NCBI GenBank assembly: GCA_900315765.1
Contig: ONAK01000007.1
Span: 1-59,851, forward strand
DNA: 59,851 nucleotides
Direction of reading: 5' to 3'
Origin: an uncultured Prevotella sp.
GTDB taxonomy: Bacteria > Bacteroidota > Bacteroidia > Bacteroidales > Bacteroidaceae
Within the stretch, counting starts at the first letter, position 1; each line of letters opens with the position of its first letter. Under the pieces are notes generated by a model, which was not told the origin of the DNA, did no database searches, and saw only the letters and a program-made list of their open reading frames with translations. The position numbers and the translations under genes were made by a program. Positions 50,794-57,718 of the stretch are shown here, piece after piece.

Positions 50794-50801
50794 TTTTTGC
50801 A
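50794..50801 (+). promoter_or_regulatory. -7 box (TATTTTTG) of the second ADP-ribosylglycohydrolase gene
   Basis: TATTTTTGCAAACG lies about 20 bases before the ATG at 50822 and inside a longer in-frame ORF starting at 50747, so it decides for the shorter protein. An AAAGGAGAA stretch just before the ATG could serve as ribosome binding site. No island operator palindrome is seen here. Confidence 0.6.
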
Positions 50802-50821
50802 AACGTAAAGGAGAAAATAAT

Positions 50822-51622
50822 ATGGGACAAGTGAGAATGTTAGGTGCACTGGTAGGCGATATTGTGGGATCAGTGTATGAGTTCAACAATACAAAGAGGA
50901 CTGATTTTAAGTTGCTCTGCGACGAAAGCCTTTTTACAGACGATTCTGTTATGACGTTAGCGGTGGCCAAGTGGCTATTGGAAGACGAGGTGCATACCAT
51001 ACATTATTTAATATACTGTATGCAGGAGTTAGGCAAAAGATACTCCAATGCTGGTTATGGAGCGCGTTTTGGATGGTGGCTTGAAGAAGACGATCCTCAA
51101 CCTTATAATAGCTGGGGTAATGGCGCTGGTATGCGAGTAAGTCCAGTGGGCTTATATGCCAAGACGTTAGATGAAGCATTGGCTCTTGCTGCATTAACCG
51201 CTTCAGTAACTCATAATCATCCTGAGGGTGTTAAAGGTGCACAGGCTATTGCCACAAGTGTATTCCTATGCAAACAGGGCAATTCGAAGCAAGAAATAAA
51301 AGAGTATGTTGAAAAGACATTCGACTACAATCTGGATCGTACCATCGCGGAGATTCGACCACGATATGAGTTTGATGTATCGTGTCAAGGCAGTGTGCCT
51401 GAGGCTATCATTGCATTCCTAGAGGGCAATTCGTTCGAAGAGGTAATCCGTTTAGCCATCTCGCTTGGTGGTGATTCTGATACTATCGGAGCAATGGCTG
51501 GTGCCATTGCAGCCTGCATGTATCCGATACCAGATGATATCGCAAAACGATGCAATGATATTTTGACGGATGACCTCAGAGATATTAAGGACAAGTTTAT
51601 AACAATGATAGAAGAGAGATGA
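50822..51622 (+). CDS. ADP-ribosylglycohydrolase family protein (DraG-like), copy 2
   Basis: The 266-residue protein has the family's metal-site motifs: LFTDDSVMT (TDDS at 39-42), GNGAGMRVSPVG, VTHNHPEGVKGAQA and SLGGDSDTIGAMAGA near residue 215. It therefore should bind two divalent metals and cleave an ADP-ribose bond. It is a distant paralogue of the protein at 26858; the two lie at opposite ends of the island. The stop overlaps the next start (ATGA), coupling it to a lipoprotein gene. Confidence 0.9.
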   Translation: MGQVRMLGALVGDIVGSVYEFNNTKRTDFKLLCDESLFTDDSVMTLAVAKWLLEDEVHTIHYLIYCMQELGKRYSNAGYGARFGWWLEEDDPQPYNSWGNGAGMRVSPVGLYAKTLDEALALAALTASVTHNHPEGVKGAQAIATSVFLCKQGNSKQEIKEYVEKTFDYNLDRTIAEIRPRYEFDVSCQGSVPEAIIAFLEGNSFEEVIRLAISLGGDSDTIGAMAGAIAACMYPIPDDIAKRCNDILTDDLRDIKDKFITMIEER

Positions 51623-52158
51623 AGAAGTATTTGTGGTTAACTATTGCTGTTGTGGGCGTTGTATTGATGGTGATGTCATGCTCAACGAGAGTGAAGAAGG
51701 CTAGTTCATGGAAGCCTTATAAGGCAAAGATGATAACCTGGCAGAAGTTGGATACGTTCGTGTTTGAGAATCCAACTTTCAAGGTGGAGTATCCCAATAT
51801 CTTTGTGCCAGATAGCTCGCTTCTGGATAATCGTAACATGAGGTTTGATTATTCGTTTGCTGCGTGCGACGTGGTTTTGAAATGTTTTTCTTATCCGAAT
51901 GAAGCTCATATGAATGATAGTGCAGCAGCAGAGTTTTCTGTGGGCTTAAGAAAGTTAAACGAGGATTCTATAACTATGATAGATGTGCATCCGGGGTATT
52001 TCTACTTGGAAGGACGGGATGGATACAATAAGTTCTACGAGCAATACGTAGTAGAAAAAGACTACATTTACGTATTGGGATTGTTCTATTCGTCTGGACT
52101 TAGGGATGAAAAGGTAGAGCACCTAAAAGAACTTGTACATGAGTGGAGTCCGAGATAA
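51619..52158 (+). CDS. Small lipoprotein of unknown function
   Basis: The 179-residue protein has a lipoprotein signal (MKKYLWLTIAVVGVVLMVMSC, Cys at residue 21) and a globular part with PTFKVEYPNIFVPDSSLL, FAACDVVLKCFSYPNE and DYIYVLGLFYSSGLRDEKVEHLKELVHEW. No family is recognised. Its start overlaps the ADP-ribosylglycohydrolase stop by four bases. A periplasmic lipoprotein coupled to a cytosolic hydrolase is an odd pairing that could reflect shared regulation rather than a joint reaction. Confidence 0.65.
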   Translation: MKKYLWLTIAVVGVVLMVMSCSTRVKKASSWKPYKAKMITWQKLDTFVFENPTFKVEYPNIFVPDSSLLDNRNMRFDYSFAACDVVLKCFSYPNEAHMNDSAAAEFSVGLRKLNEDSITMIDVHPGYFYLEGRDGYNKFYEQYVVEKDYIYVLGLFYSSGLRDEKVEHLKELVHEWSPR

Positions 52159-52179
52159 ATACAACTTTTAAAAACTCTT

Positions 52180-52236
52180 CGCAAGGCTTGCGAGGGGATT
52201 TTTGATTGGTGGTTTTGGAGATATTTTGTATCTTTG
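52180..52236 (+). promoter_or_regulatory. Island operator 6 with -7 box, upstream of the FtsZ-like gene
   Basis: CGCAAGGCTTGCG at 52180-52192 is a perfect palindrome, extended on the left as TTCGCAAGGCTTGCGA. TATCTTTG is at 52229-52236, 43 bases from the centre. Confidence 0.8.
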
Positions 52237-52256
52237 CAGCAGAAAAGTTTTAAGGT

Positions 52257-53507
52257 ATGGGTGAAGATATTTTAGATTTCGGTCCCGTTAAGGATACGAT
52301 GCAGGGCATCATAAAGGTTGTTGGCGTTGGAGGTGGTGGCTGCAATGCTGTTAACAATATGTTTAAGGAGGGTGTAGAAGGTGTGACTTATGCAGTATGT
52401 AATACTGATAGTCAGTCGCTTTCGCGCTCAGAAGTGCCCGTGAAGATACAGATGGGTGAAGGCCTTGGAGCAGGAGGTGATCCTGAAAAGGGACGAGATG
52501 AGGCGCAAAATACGCTCGACAGTATTAAGAAACTACTTGCTGATGGCACTAAGATGGTGTTTGTTACTGCTGGTATGGGCGGCGGCACTGGTACTGGTGC
52601 TGCTCCAGTGGTAGCAGGTGTTGCCAAGGAAATGGGACTGCTCACCATTGGAGTGGTAACCATTCCGTTCTATTTCGAGAAGAAACGCAAAATAATAAAG
52701 GCATTGAAGGGTGTCGAGGAGATGCGCAAAAATGTTGATGCCCTGCTTATTGTAAACAATGAGCGCCTATGTGATGTGTATGCTGATTCTGAGATTTCTT
52801 TGAAAGAGGCTTTTTTCAGGGCAGACAACATCCTGATGAATGCTGTGAAGGGTATTTCGGAACTTATTACTCTGCCTAGTGATGGTGGTATCAAGAGTGA
52901 CTTCCGCGATGTTGAAACAACCATGCGTAATGGTGGTGGAGCTATCATGGCTATGGGGCGCGCAAGTGGTGAGCATCGCGTAGAGAATGCTATCCTAAAC
53001 GCTCTCGATTCGCCCTTGATTTATGGCAACGACATTGGTAAGGCCAAACGTATTCTCTTTAATATCTATGCCAGCGATGAGCATCCGATATTTGTGAAAG
53101 AGCTGCAGGAGATAGACGACTTCTTTGACCAGCTGGATCCCAATATCGAAGTAATCTGGGGTACTGCAACTGATGACACGCTTGGCGAGGATGCTAAGGT
53201 GACAATCCTGGCAACAGGAATGGAAGACACTATGAGCAACGAAGCGAAAACAGAGGTTCATCACGACGAAGATGATTATTACGAGAGTATGATTTCTGGC
53301 TTGTATAAGCCAAAGGAGATTACCACGATAAAAGAAATTATTGCAACACAAATAGAAATTCCATTTGAAGTGGAGCAAGCACCAGAGCCTGAACCTGCCC
53401 CAGAACCTGCTCCAGAGCCAGAGGTGATAGAGGAACCGCACGAGCCTACTACGATAGAGAAGTTGAAGGCGTGGCTTAATGGCTTTATGAAGGAGGTTGC
53501 TGAATGA
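52257..53507 (+). CDS. Divergent FtsZ paralogue
   Basis: FtsZ is the tubulin-like GTPase of the division ring. The 416-residue protein has the nucleotide-binding [10 protein letters not shown] (23-32) and the tubulin signature GGGTGTG (108-114), and the T7-loop acids (Asp about 215 and 218 in [11 protein letters not shown]), where the usual NxDFxD Asn is replaced. It should thus polymerise and hydrolyse GTP. After about residue 335 comes an acidic tail with [14 protein letters not shown] and a final helix ([18 protein letters not shown]) rather than the standard C-terminal peptide. It lies outside the division and cell-wall cluster, behind an island operator, and overlaps the next gene by four bases. 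It is likely an accessory paralogue, perhaps interfering with division or forming its own filament. Confidence 0.85.
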   Translation: MGEDILDFGPVKDTMQGIIKVVGVGGGGCNAVNNMFKEGVEGVTYAVCNTDSQSLSRSEVPVKIQMGEGLGAGGDPEKGRDEAQNTLDSIKKLLADGTKMVFVTAGMGGGTGTGAAPVVAGVAKEMGLLTIGVVTIPFYFEKKRKIIKALKGVEEMRKNVDALLIVNNERLCDVYADSEISLKEAFFRADNILMNAVKGISELITLPSDGGIKSDFRDVETTMRNGGGAIMAMGRASGEHRVENAILNALDSPLIYGNDIGKAKRILFNIYASDEHPIFVKELQEIDDFFDQLDPNIEVIWGTATDDTLGEDAKVTILATGMEDTMSNEAKTEVHHDEDDYYESMISGLYKPKEITTIKEIIATQIEIPFEVEQAPEPEPAPEPAPEPEVIEEPHEPTTIEKLKAWLNGFMKEVAE

Positions 53508-54088
53508 GCGAGCTGATAACACCAGAGCAGACTGCCCAGGAGATTAAACGACTGGTGGGGCAGTTGCAGGCTGAGGGTAGGAGTGACCTTCTGCTTAAGG
53601 CTATTGGTGCGCCATTGCTTGAAGAGTTACGCATTGAGGCGGCAAAGAGTAAACTAAGCAGACTTGTGATAACAGAGGATTATCGATTCTTGCTAATTGA
53701 TTATAATAAAGAAGTTGAGCTGCAGCCTGTACATAAAGCTGTTTATCTGTTGTTTCTGGCTCATCCTGAGGGAATAGAGTTCAAGCACTTGGTTGATCAT
53801 CGTGATGAACTGATACGTTATTATAAGGTTACAGCCAAAGGTCTCGACATAGATAAGATTATTGAGGGTGTAGATCATCTGGTTAATCCGCTGGATAACG
53901 CCATCAATGAGAAGTGCTCGCGCATCAAAAAGGTATTCCTTGATATGATGGACGAGTACACCGCCAGCTACTACATTATCAGTAGTCACACACAGAAACA
54001 CATAGCTGGTTCAAATCGTATCTGGTATGAGCGTCTGAAGATTATAACCCTTCCAAGGGAACTGGTTCGCATTTCGAATAATCTATAA
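53504..54088 (+). CDS. Island-specific C-terminal domain as a stand-alone protein (copy 3)
   Basis: The 194-residue protein lacks membrane segments and consists of a short helical N-terminus (PEQTAQEIKRLVGQLQ) plus the domain seen at 36909 and 47576: LSRLVITEDYRFLLIDYNK, KAVYLLFLAHPEGIEFKHL, AINEKCSRIKKVF and ITLPRELVRI. It is more diverged than the other two, which lie closer to each other. Overlap with the FtsZ-like gene (ATGA) implies a one-to-one partner. If the domain is a winged helix, it could couple the filament to DNA, much as TubR works with TubZ; that comparison is speculation. Confidence 0.65.
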   Translation: MSELITPEQTAQEIKRLVGQLQAEGRSDLLLKAIGAPLLEELRIEAAKSKLSRLVITEDYRFLLIDYNKEVELQPVHKAVYLLFLAHPEGIEFKHLVDHRDELIRYYKVTAKGLDIDKIIEGVDHLVNPLDNAINEKCSRIKKVFLDMMDEYTASYYIISSHTQKHIAGSNRIWYERLKIITLPRELVRISNNL

Positions 54089-54109
54089 ACAAAAAAGTCA
54101 CTTAAACAT

Positions 54110-54143
54110 AGCGACCGTTACTCCTTCAAGAGTAGCGGCCGCT
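54110..54143. terminator. Hairpin terminator between convergent genes at the island's right edge
   Basis: Imperfect stem AGCGACCGTTACTC / GAGTAGCGGCCGCT with loop CTTCAA, A-run on the left and TTTCTTAA on the right. It can serve both the FtsZ operon and the AAA+ gene. Confidence 0.65.
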
Positions 54144-54152
54144 TTCTTAATT

Positions 54153-55814
54153 TTAAAATCCAATCTTCTGCTTTTTCTTGGCAACCTCGATTGGTACGAT
54201 GTCGTCGGCAGTCAGTTGGCGCCATTCCTGCTTGTCCTCAGGCTTCTGCATCACACATCTTGTGGCGTGCTGCATGTAGATGCGCTCAAGCTGGTTGGCC
54301 ACGAATCGGGCGTTACCCCATGTCTGCGGGTCGCGAACCTGATATGCCTGATTCAGCATGCCGCGATACTTCTCCCAAGCCTGATCCGTGAAACTGTACT
54401 CAAAGTCTCTGATGCGAGTCTGAGTTATCTCAAGCAGCTCATCCACACTAAAGTCCACAAACTCAAACTTATTGGGGAATCGCGACTGCAGTCCGGGATT
54501 CATCTCCAGCAGCTTCTCCATCTGATCTTTGTATCCACACAGCACCACAGCAATGTCGCGCTGACTTTCGTCGGCCAGAATGTTCATCAGCAGTTGCAGC
54601 ACCAGCTTTCCTGGGTCGTTTTCGTTCTTGCCGTTCAGCAGATATGCCTCGTCTATCATCAGCACTCCGCCCTTGGCCTTCTCAAGAACCTGACGCACTG
54701 AACGCTCTTCATCGCCCCAGAGGGTTCCGATAAACGTACCGCGGTCGCATAGCACCACATGCCCCTTGGATAATGCACCAGCCTGATGCAGCAGCGAGCC
54801 GAATATCTTGCAGACGGTTGTTTTGCCTGTACCAGGACGACCTAAGAACACGCTATGCAGCGACACCTCATGCTGCTTGCTGTTGGGGAACAGCTCTTGC
54901 ATGGTCTTGTTGTATGTGGTCAGAGCTACCAGCTCATCCATACGTCGCTTGATGTCGTCGCAGCCTATCATCTTGTCCAGTTCCTCGCGAGGATTCTCGA
55001 TGGGGTCCAGTATCTCTATGTCAACGCTCAGGCCAAGGTTCTGGTCTATCGTCTCGCTCTTAGTCGTTGGAGCCTCAGGCTCCTCTGGCTCTTGTGGCTC
55101 AGGTTCTTCTGTGGGAGACTCCTCTGTATCCTCGGCTGCACAGTCTCTGGCCATCAGTCCAAACACGCCATCATTATCCTCTAGCTTGTCGTTCACAAAG
55201 TCGTAGAGCATCTGTTCAAACTCGTTGAACTCCTCATCCTCGCTCTCGTCCTTTGGCTCTGGCTTGGCATCAATACTTTCGTCGGTCACAATGTCGAAGT
55301 ACACCTTTCCGGCAAGATCATCATCAGTGTTCACACCAGCTCTGCGCAGTTTCAGATGGCTGCAGTTGCTTATCACCTTGATGCTGTTCTTTTCCCAATC
55401 GTCCTCCAGCTCGTAAGCATTGTTGATGGCATCCTCTGTGAGCAAAATGCCGTAAACCTTCAGGCTGGCCTGGGATTTCAACTGTCGACTCTTCATTATT
55501 TCCATCGTCTGCTTCAGCTTCCACACAGTGCTTTCGCGAGGTTCACATCCTGGTTCGTATATCATCATGTCGATGTTCTGCGTCTCGTTGTAACACTGCT
55601 TTTGTTTGTGATTGCTGCAGTCTACGCAAACCACCACCATGTTTCTTGAGTCGGCATAAATATAAATGTCACAGTTGTATAAGTACGGGGCAAAGCCCTT
55701 TATCCGATTAGAGTAGACGGCATAGTTCACCGCCATAGCGTTCATGTGCTTCCAGATAGTAAGATAAGTCTGATTCCTAAAATCGTTGATAAGTCTATTC
55801 AAATTACAATTCAT
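54153..55814 (-). CDS. AAA+ ATPase of the CbbX/SpoVK type with long N-terminal extension
   Basis: The 553-residue protein has an unassigned N-terminal half (residues 1-190, YNCDIYIYADSRNMVVVCVD and similar, with a CxxC-type Cys cluster around residue 65), a very acidic linker (about 190-270, DESEDEEFNEFEQ) and a C-terminal AAA+ domain: Walker A FLGRPGTGKTTVCK near 325, Walker B GGVLMIDEAYLL, and the sensor NARFVANQLER. CbbX and SpoVK relatives remodel protein complexes. GC-richer codon use sets it apart from the island and ties it to the conserved chromosome. A -7 box TACATTTG (minus strand, 56136-56143) about 320 bases upstream may be its promoter. Confidence 0.85.
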   Translation of the reverse strand: MNCNLNRLINDFRNQTYLTIWKHMNAMAVNYAVYSNRIKGFAPYLYNCDIYIYADSRNMVVVCVDCSNHKQKQCYNETQNIDMMIYEPGCEPRESTVWKLKQTMEIMKSRQLKSQASLKVYGILLTEDAINNAYELEDDWEKNSIKVISNCSHLKLRRAGVNTDDDLAGKVYFDIVTDESIDAKPEPKDESEDEEFNEFEQMLYDFVNDKLEDNDGVFGLMARDCAAEDTEESPTEEPEPQEPEEPEAPTTKSETIDQNLGLSVDIEILDPIENPREELDKMIGCDDIKRRMDELVALTTYNKTMQELFPNSKQHEVSLHSVFLGRPGTGKTTVCKIFGSLLHQAGALSKGHVVLCDRGTFIGTLWGDEERSVRQVLEKAKGGVLMIDEAYLLNGKNENDPGKLVLQLLMNILADESQRDIAVVLCGYKDQMEKLLEMNPGLQSRFPNKFEFVDFSVDELLEITQTRIRDFEYSFTDQAWEKYRGMLNQAYQVRDPQTWGNARFVANQLERIYMQHATRCVMQKPEDKQEWRQLTADDIVPIEVAKKKQKIGF

Positions 55815-56183
55815 AACAATAATAATGGTTCTAAAAATATAAATGGTAACTAAGGTACATGCCCTTTGGTATAGGGCGCAAGAGGTTATAGGCTAGTGCT
55901 ATTGCACTTGCCTTAATTCTATAGAGTGTTAATCTAAGATTAATCTATCACATCACCCTAACAAAATTGTAGCAAAATGTCAAAGATCGATAAACTCTTC
56001 GAGACGTAGCCTCAAAGACGCGCAAGCGACAATGCACAAAAATGTACCGCTCGGCAGTTGTTTGCAACCATTGTCATTCTCTTCATTTTTGCTTCAATTA
56101 ATTCGTTTTGTGATAGAATTATGATTTTTCGGCAGCAAATGTAGATATAATTTCTGATTCCACCAAATTTTTTTCAAGAAAAT
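55815..56183. other. Non-coding stretch upstream of the AAA+ gene
   Basis: No gene is recognised. On the minus strand TACATTTG at 56136-56143 could be a -7 box giving the AAA+ gene a leader of about 315 bases. A 24-codon ORF on the minus strand (ATG near 56092) and short inverted matches around 55850-55900 are within what chance would give. Confidence 0.4.
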
Positions 56184-56230
56184 CGAAAAAAAATCCCTTA
56201 AGCGAGCTTTATTGCTGGCTTAAGGGGATT
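56184..56230 (-). terminator. Rho-independent terminator after the smalltalk gene
   Basis: On the minus strand: stem AATCCCCTTAAGC / GCTTAAGGGATT with a 14-base loop, then a run of T. It ends the HU-smalltalk unit. Confidence 0.8.
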
Positions 56231-56237
56231 CTCTTTT

Positions 56238-56339
56238 CTACATGCCCATGCAGCTTGTAGCTCCGAGGGCTGTAACAATCGCTGTTGCGATTGATGCAAT
56301 CATCTGTACGATGAATTTAATGGTTTCTTTCTTTGTCAT
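56238..56339 (-). CDS. Smalltalk family small membrane peptide
   Basis: The 33-residue peptide begins MTKKETIKFIVQMIASIA and ends ATSCMGM, with one hydrophobic helix and a Cys near the end. It matches the 'smalltalk protein' family of Bacteroidales, short peptides encoded next to HU-like genes and often before an N-acetylmuramoyl-L-alanine amidase. The amidase is not present here; a terminator follows at once. The function is unknown. The gene is too short for usual ORF listing but has a proper start, stop and terminator. Confidence 0.8.
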   Translation of the reverse strand: MTKKETIKFIVQMIASIATAIVTALGATSCMGM

Positions 56340-56418
56340 GGTAGGTTAATTTTTAATTTTTACATTTTCTCATTTTTACATTGTAAAGGGTAGGGGCGAT
56401 GCCCCTAACCCTTAGCGC

Positions 56419-56961
56419 TTAATCTCCCTCGCCGGGATTATGGTCGCCCTGTGGAGGAGTTTGGCTTCCGCCGCCACCAGTTGGGGTGGTTTCCTTCTTC
56501 TCGCCATTCAGCGAGGTGACATTCACGAACTCGGCCTTCTTGATAAACTCGCGCGAGCTGATGTTCAGCTCCTGCTCCTGCTCGGGGATGAAGCGGATAT
56601 GCAGAGCCTTCAGGTTCTTGCTTACGTTAAACTCCTCCTGGCTGTTGGCACCGCCCTTCTCGTTCTCGATGGTAGTGAAGAAGGTGCCCAGACCGTCAAT
56701 CTTCACGCGCTTGCTCTCCAGCAGCATCTCTACCAGACAACTGCGGAACTTCTCCAGCACACCGAACACCACGTCGGGGGTGTAGATACTGCCGTGCTCG
56801 CTGATGTGCTGTGCCAGCTTGCGGGTGTTCATAGTTTCTACGGCCTTACTGTGGGCAAACCACTTACCGTAAATCTTGGACAGATTGTTTTTGTTCTGTC
56901 GCAACTCATAAAAAATCTTCAGAATGGTTAATGTTAAATGTTTAATCTCTCTGTCTCTCAT
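56419..56961 (-). CDS. HU-like DNA-binding protein (HU-HIG type)
   Basis: The protein has an HU-type core: GKWFAHSKAVETMNTRKLAQHI, TPDVVFGVLEKFRSCLVEMLLESKRVKIDGLGTF, split here around residues 30-85, and SKNLKALHIRFIPE. An Ala-poor, Gly/Pro-rich tail (TPTGGGGSQTPPQGDHNPGEGD) follows. Members coat DNA and are common beside smalltalk genes. The start needs care: the -7 box (minus strand, 56973-56980) puts the transcript start about five bases before the ATG at 56961. A CTG at 56922 would give MKIFYELRQNKNN, which looks like the normal N-terminus of the family, with a leader of about 45 bases. Either a nearly leaderless ATG or a rare CTG start is used. Confidence 0.8.
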   Translation of the reverse strand: MRDREIKHLTLTILKIFYELRQNKNNLSKIYGKWFAHSKAVETMNTRKLAQHISEHGSIYTPDVVFGVLEKFRSCLVEMLLESKRVKIDGLGTFFTTIENEKGGANSQEEFNVSKNLKALHIRFIPEQEQELNISSREFIKKAEFVNVTSLNGEKKETTPTGGGGSQTPPQGDHNPGEGD

Positions 56962-56972
56962 GATTGACGATG

Positions 56973-56980
56973 CAAAGGTA
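56973..56980 (-). promoter_or_regulatory. -7 box (TACCTTTG) of the HU-smalltalk unit
   Basis: Minus-strand TACCTTTGCATCG lies so close to the ATG at 56961 that little or no leader would remain, which raises doubt about that start. Confidence 0.65.
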
Positions 56981-57202
56981 CACAAAAAAAAAGCGCAAAA
57001 ATAGCTTTTTTTTGACTTTTCTCGATTTTTTCGTTAAATGTTAAAATGTAAAGAAAACCTCCGCGCGCAAAACGTCTCTAAATCAGCAATCCCAATGATG
57101 TCCAGAAACAATCTGTGAGATAGTTCGGAAATTTTTGGCAAAATCTCGTAAACAATCCAGCAGATTCTGCCGTACCACTCCAAACACCTGTTTTTGCAGG
57201 GT

Positions 57203-57432
57203 GGGGGCGAACGCAGGTACGCAGGTACATTTTGTAAAATCAAGTGGCAGTGACGAGCAGGTGAAATCTACCTTATATATTATAATATTATATATAATAT
57301 AATAATATATAGATATAAAGTATATTAAATTAAACACTTCTCTCCGTTCTCCTCTCCAGCATCTCGAACGCTTTTTGCTACAATTTTCGAAATTGAAAAT
57401 GTACCTGCGTACCTGCGTTCGCCGTTCGCCCC
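57203..57432. repeat. 28-base inverted repeat enclosing an AT-rich segment
   Basis: The left arm (57203-57233) contains GCGAACGCAGGTACGCAGG; the right arm (57397-57432) contains its exact reverse complement CCTGCGTACCTGCGTTCGC. Each arm itself has the direct repeat GTACCTGC twice, and the right arm adds an extra GTTCGCC. About 160 bases lie between, including a TTATATATTATAATATTATA-type core. It could be an ancient origin, a recombination site or a transcript hairpin. Confidence 0.7.
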
Positions 57433-57515
57433 AAATATTGTGTTACTTTTTTTTGTGTCTGAGTGCAGAATATAGTGCTGTTGTCTCCGTTTTTTTAGTA
57501 AAAATCAAGGTTCTA

Positions 57516-57547
57516 TTTGCGTAATTCGATTATTTGTGTTATCTTTG
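57516..57547 (+). promoter_or_regulatory. Complete promoter without a recognised gene
   Basis: TTTG at 57516-57519 and TATCTTTG at 57540-57547, 24 bases start to start, the best-spaced promoter in this area. The next recognised gene has its own -7 box at 57662. Confidence 0.6.
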
Positions 57548-57558
57548 CACTTGTACGT

Positions 57559-57645
57559 ATGCGTTTTCAGGATAACGCTACAAAATTAACGCTTTTCCAT
57601 GACACCACCAAATTTTCATTAAGTATTTCGAGAAATCTTAAGTAG
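57559..57645 (+). CDS. Possible 28-residue peptide or leader
   Basis: The ATG lies 11 bases after the complete promoter and opens a frame of 28 residues (MRFQDNATKLTLFHDTTKF...) ending at 57645, 17 bases before the next -7 box. It has no membrane segment or known motif. Its position in relation to a perfect promoter is the only support; a non-coding RNA from the same promoter is an equal possibility. Confidence 0.3.
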   Translation: MRFQDNATKLTLFHDTTKFSLSISRNLK

Positions 57646-57661
57646 ATAGATGTTTTTTTTG

Positions 57662-57669
57662 TATCTTTG
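57662..57669 (+). promoter_or_regulatory. -7 box (TATCTTTG) of the retropepsin-like gene
   Basis: TATCTTTGCATCC about 50 bases before ATG 57719. Confidence 0.65.
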
Positions 57670-57718
57670 CATCCGTTTTCTAAAATCAAATAAGGTTGTT
57701 AAGATAATAATTAAAAAA

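Larger units (their letters stand above)
56962..57558. other. Non-coding stretch with inverted repeats and AT-rich core
   Basis: About 600 bases without a credible gene. They hold the HU promoter, a 28-base inverted repeat pair (57203-57233 and 57397-57432), an AT-only core (57271-57330) and a complete promoter (57516-57547). Short minus-strand frames at 57034-57337 may be remnants of a lost gene, but I cannot match them to a family. Confidence 0.5.

Noticed and set aside
52257-53507. Taking the FtsZ-like protein as the cell's main FtsZ
   Set aside because: It is diverged in the T7 loop and C-terminal tail, lies in an AT-rich accessory island with a shared operator, and has none of the usual division or cell-wall neighbours. 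The window alone cannot prove that another copy exists, so it is listed as a likely paralogue.
56030-56095. 24-residue minus-strand ORF upstream of the AAA+ gene
   Set aside because: Nothing but an ATG and a stop supports it; sequence of this length often contains such frames by chance.
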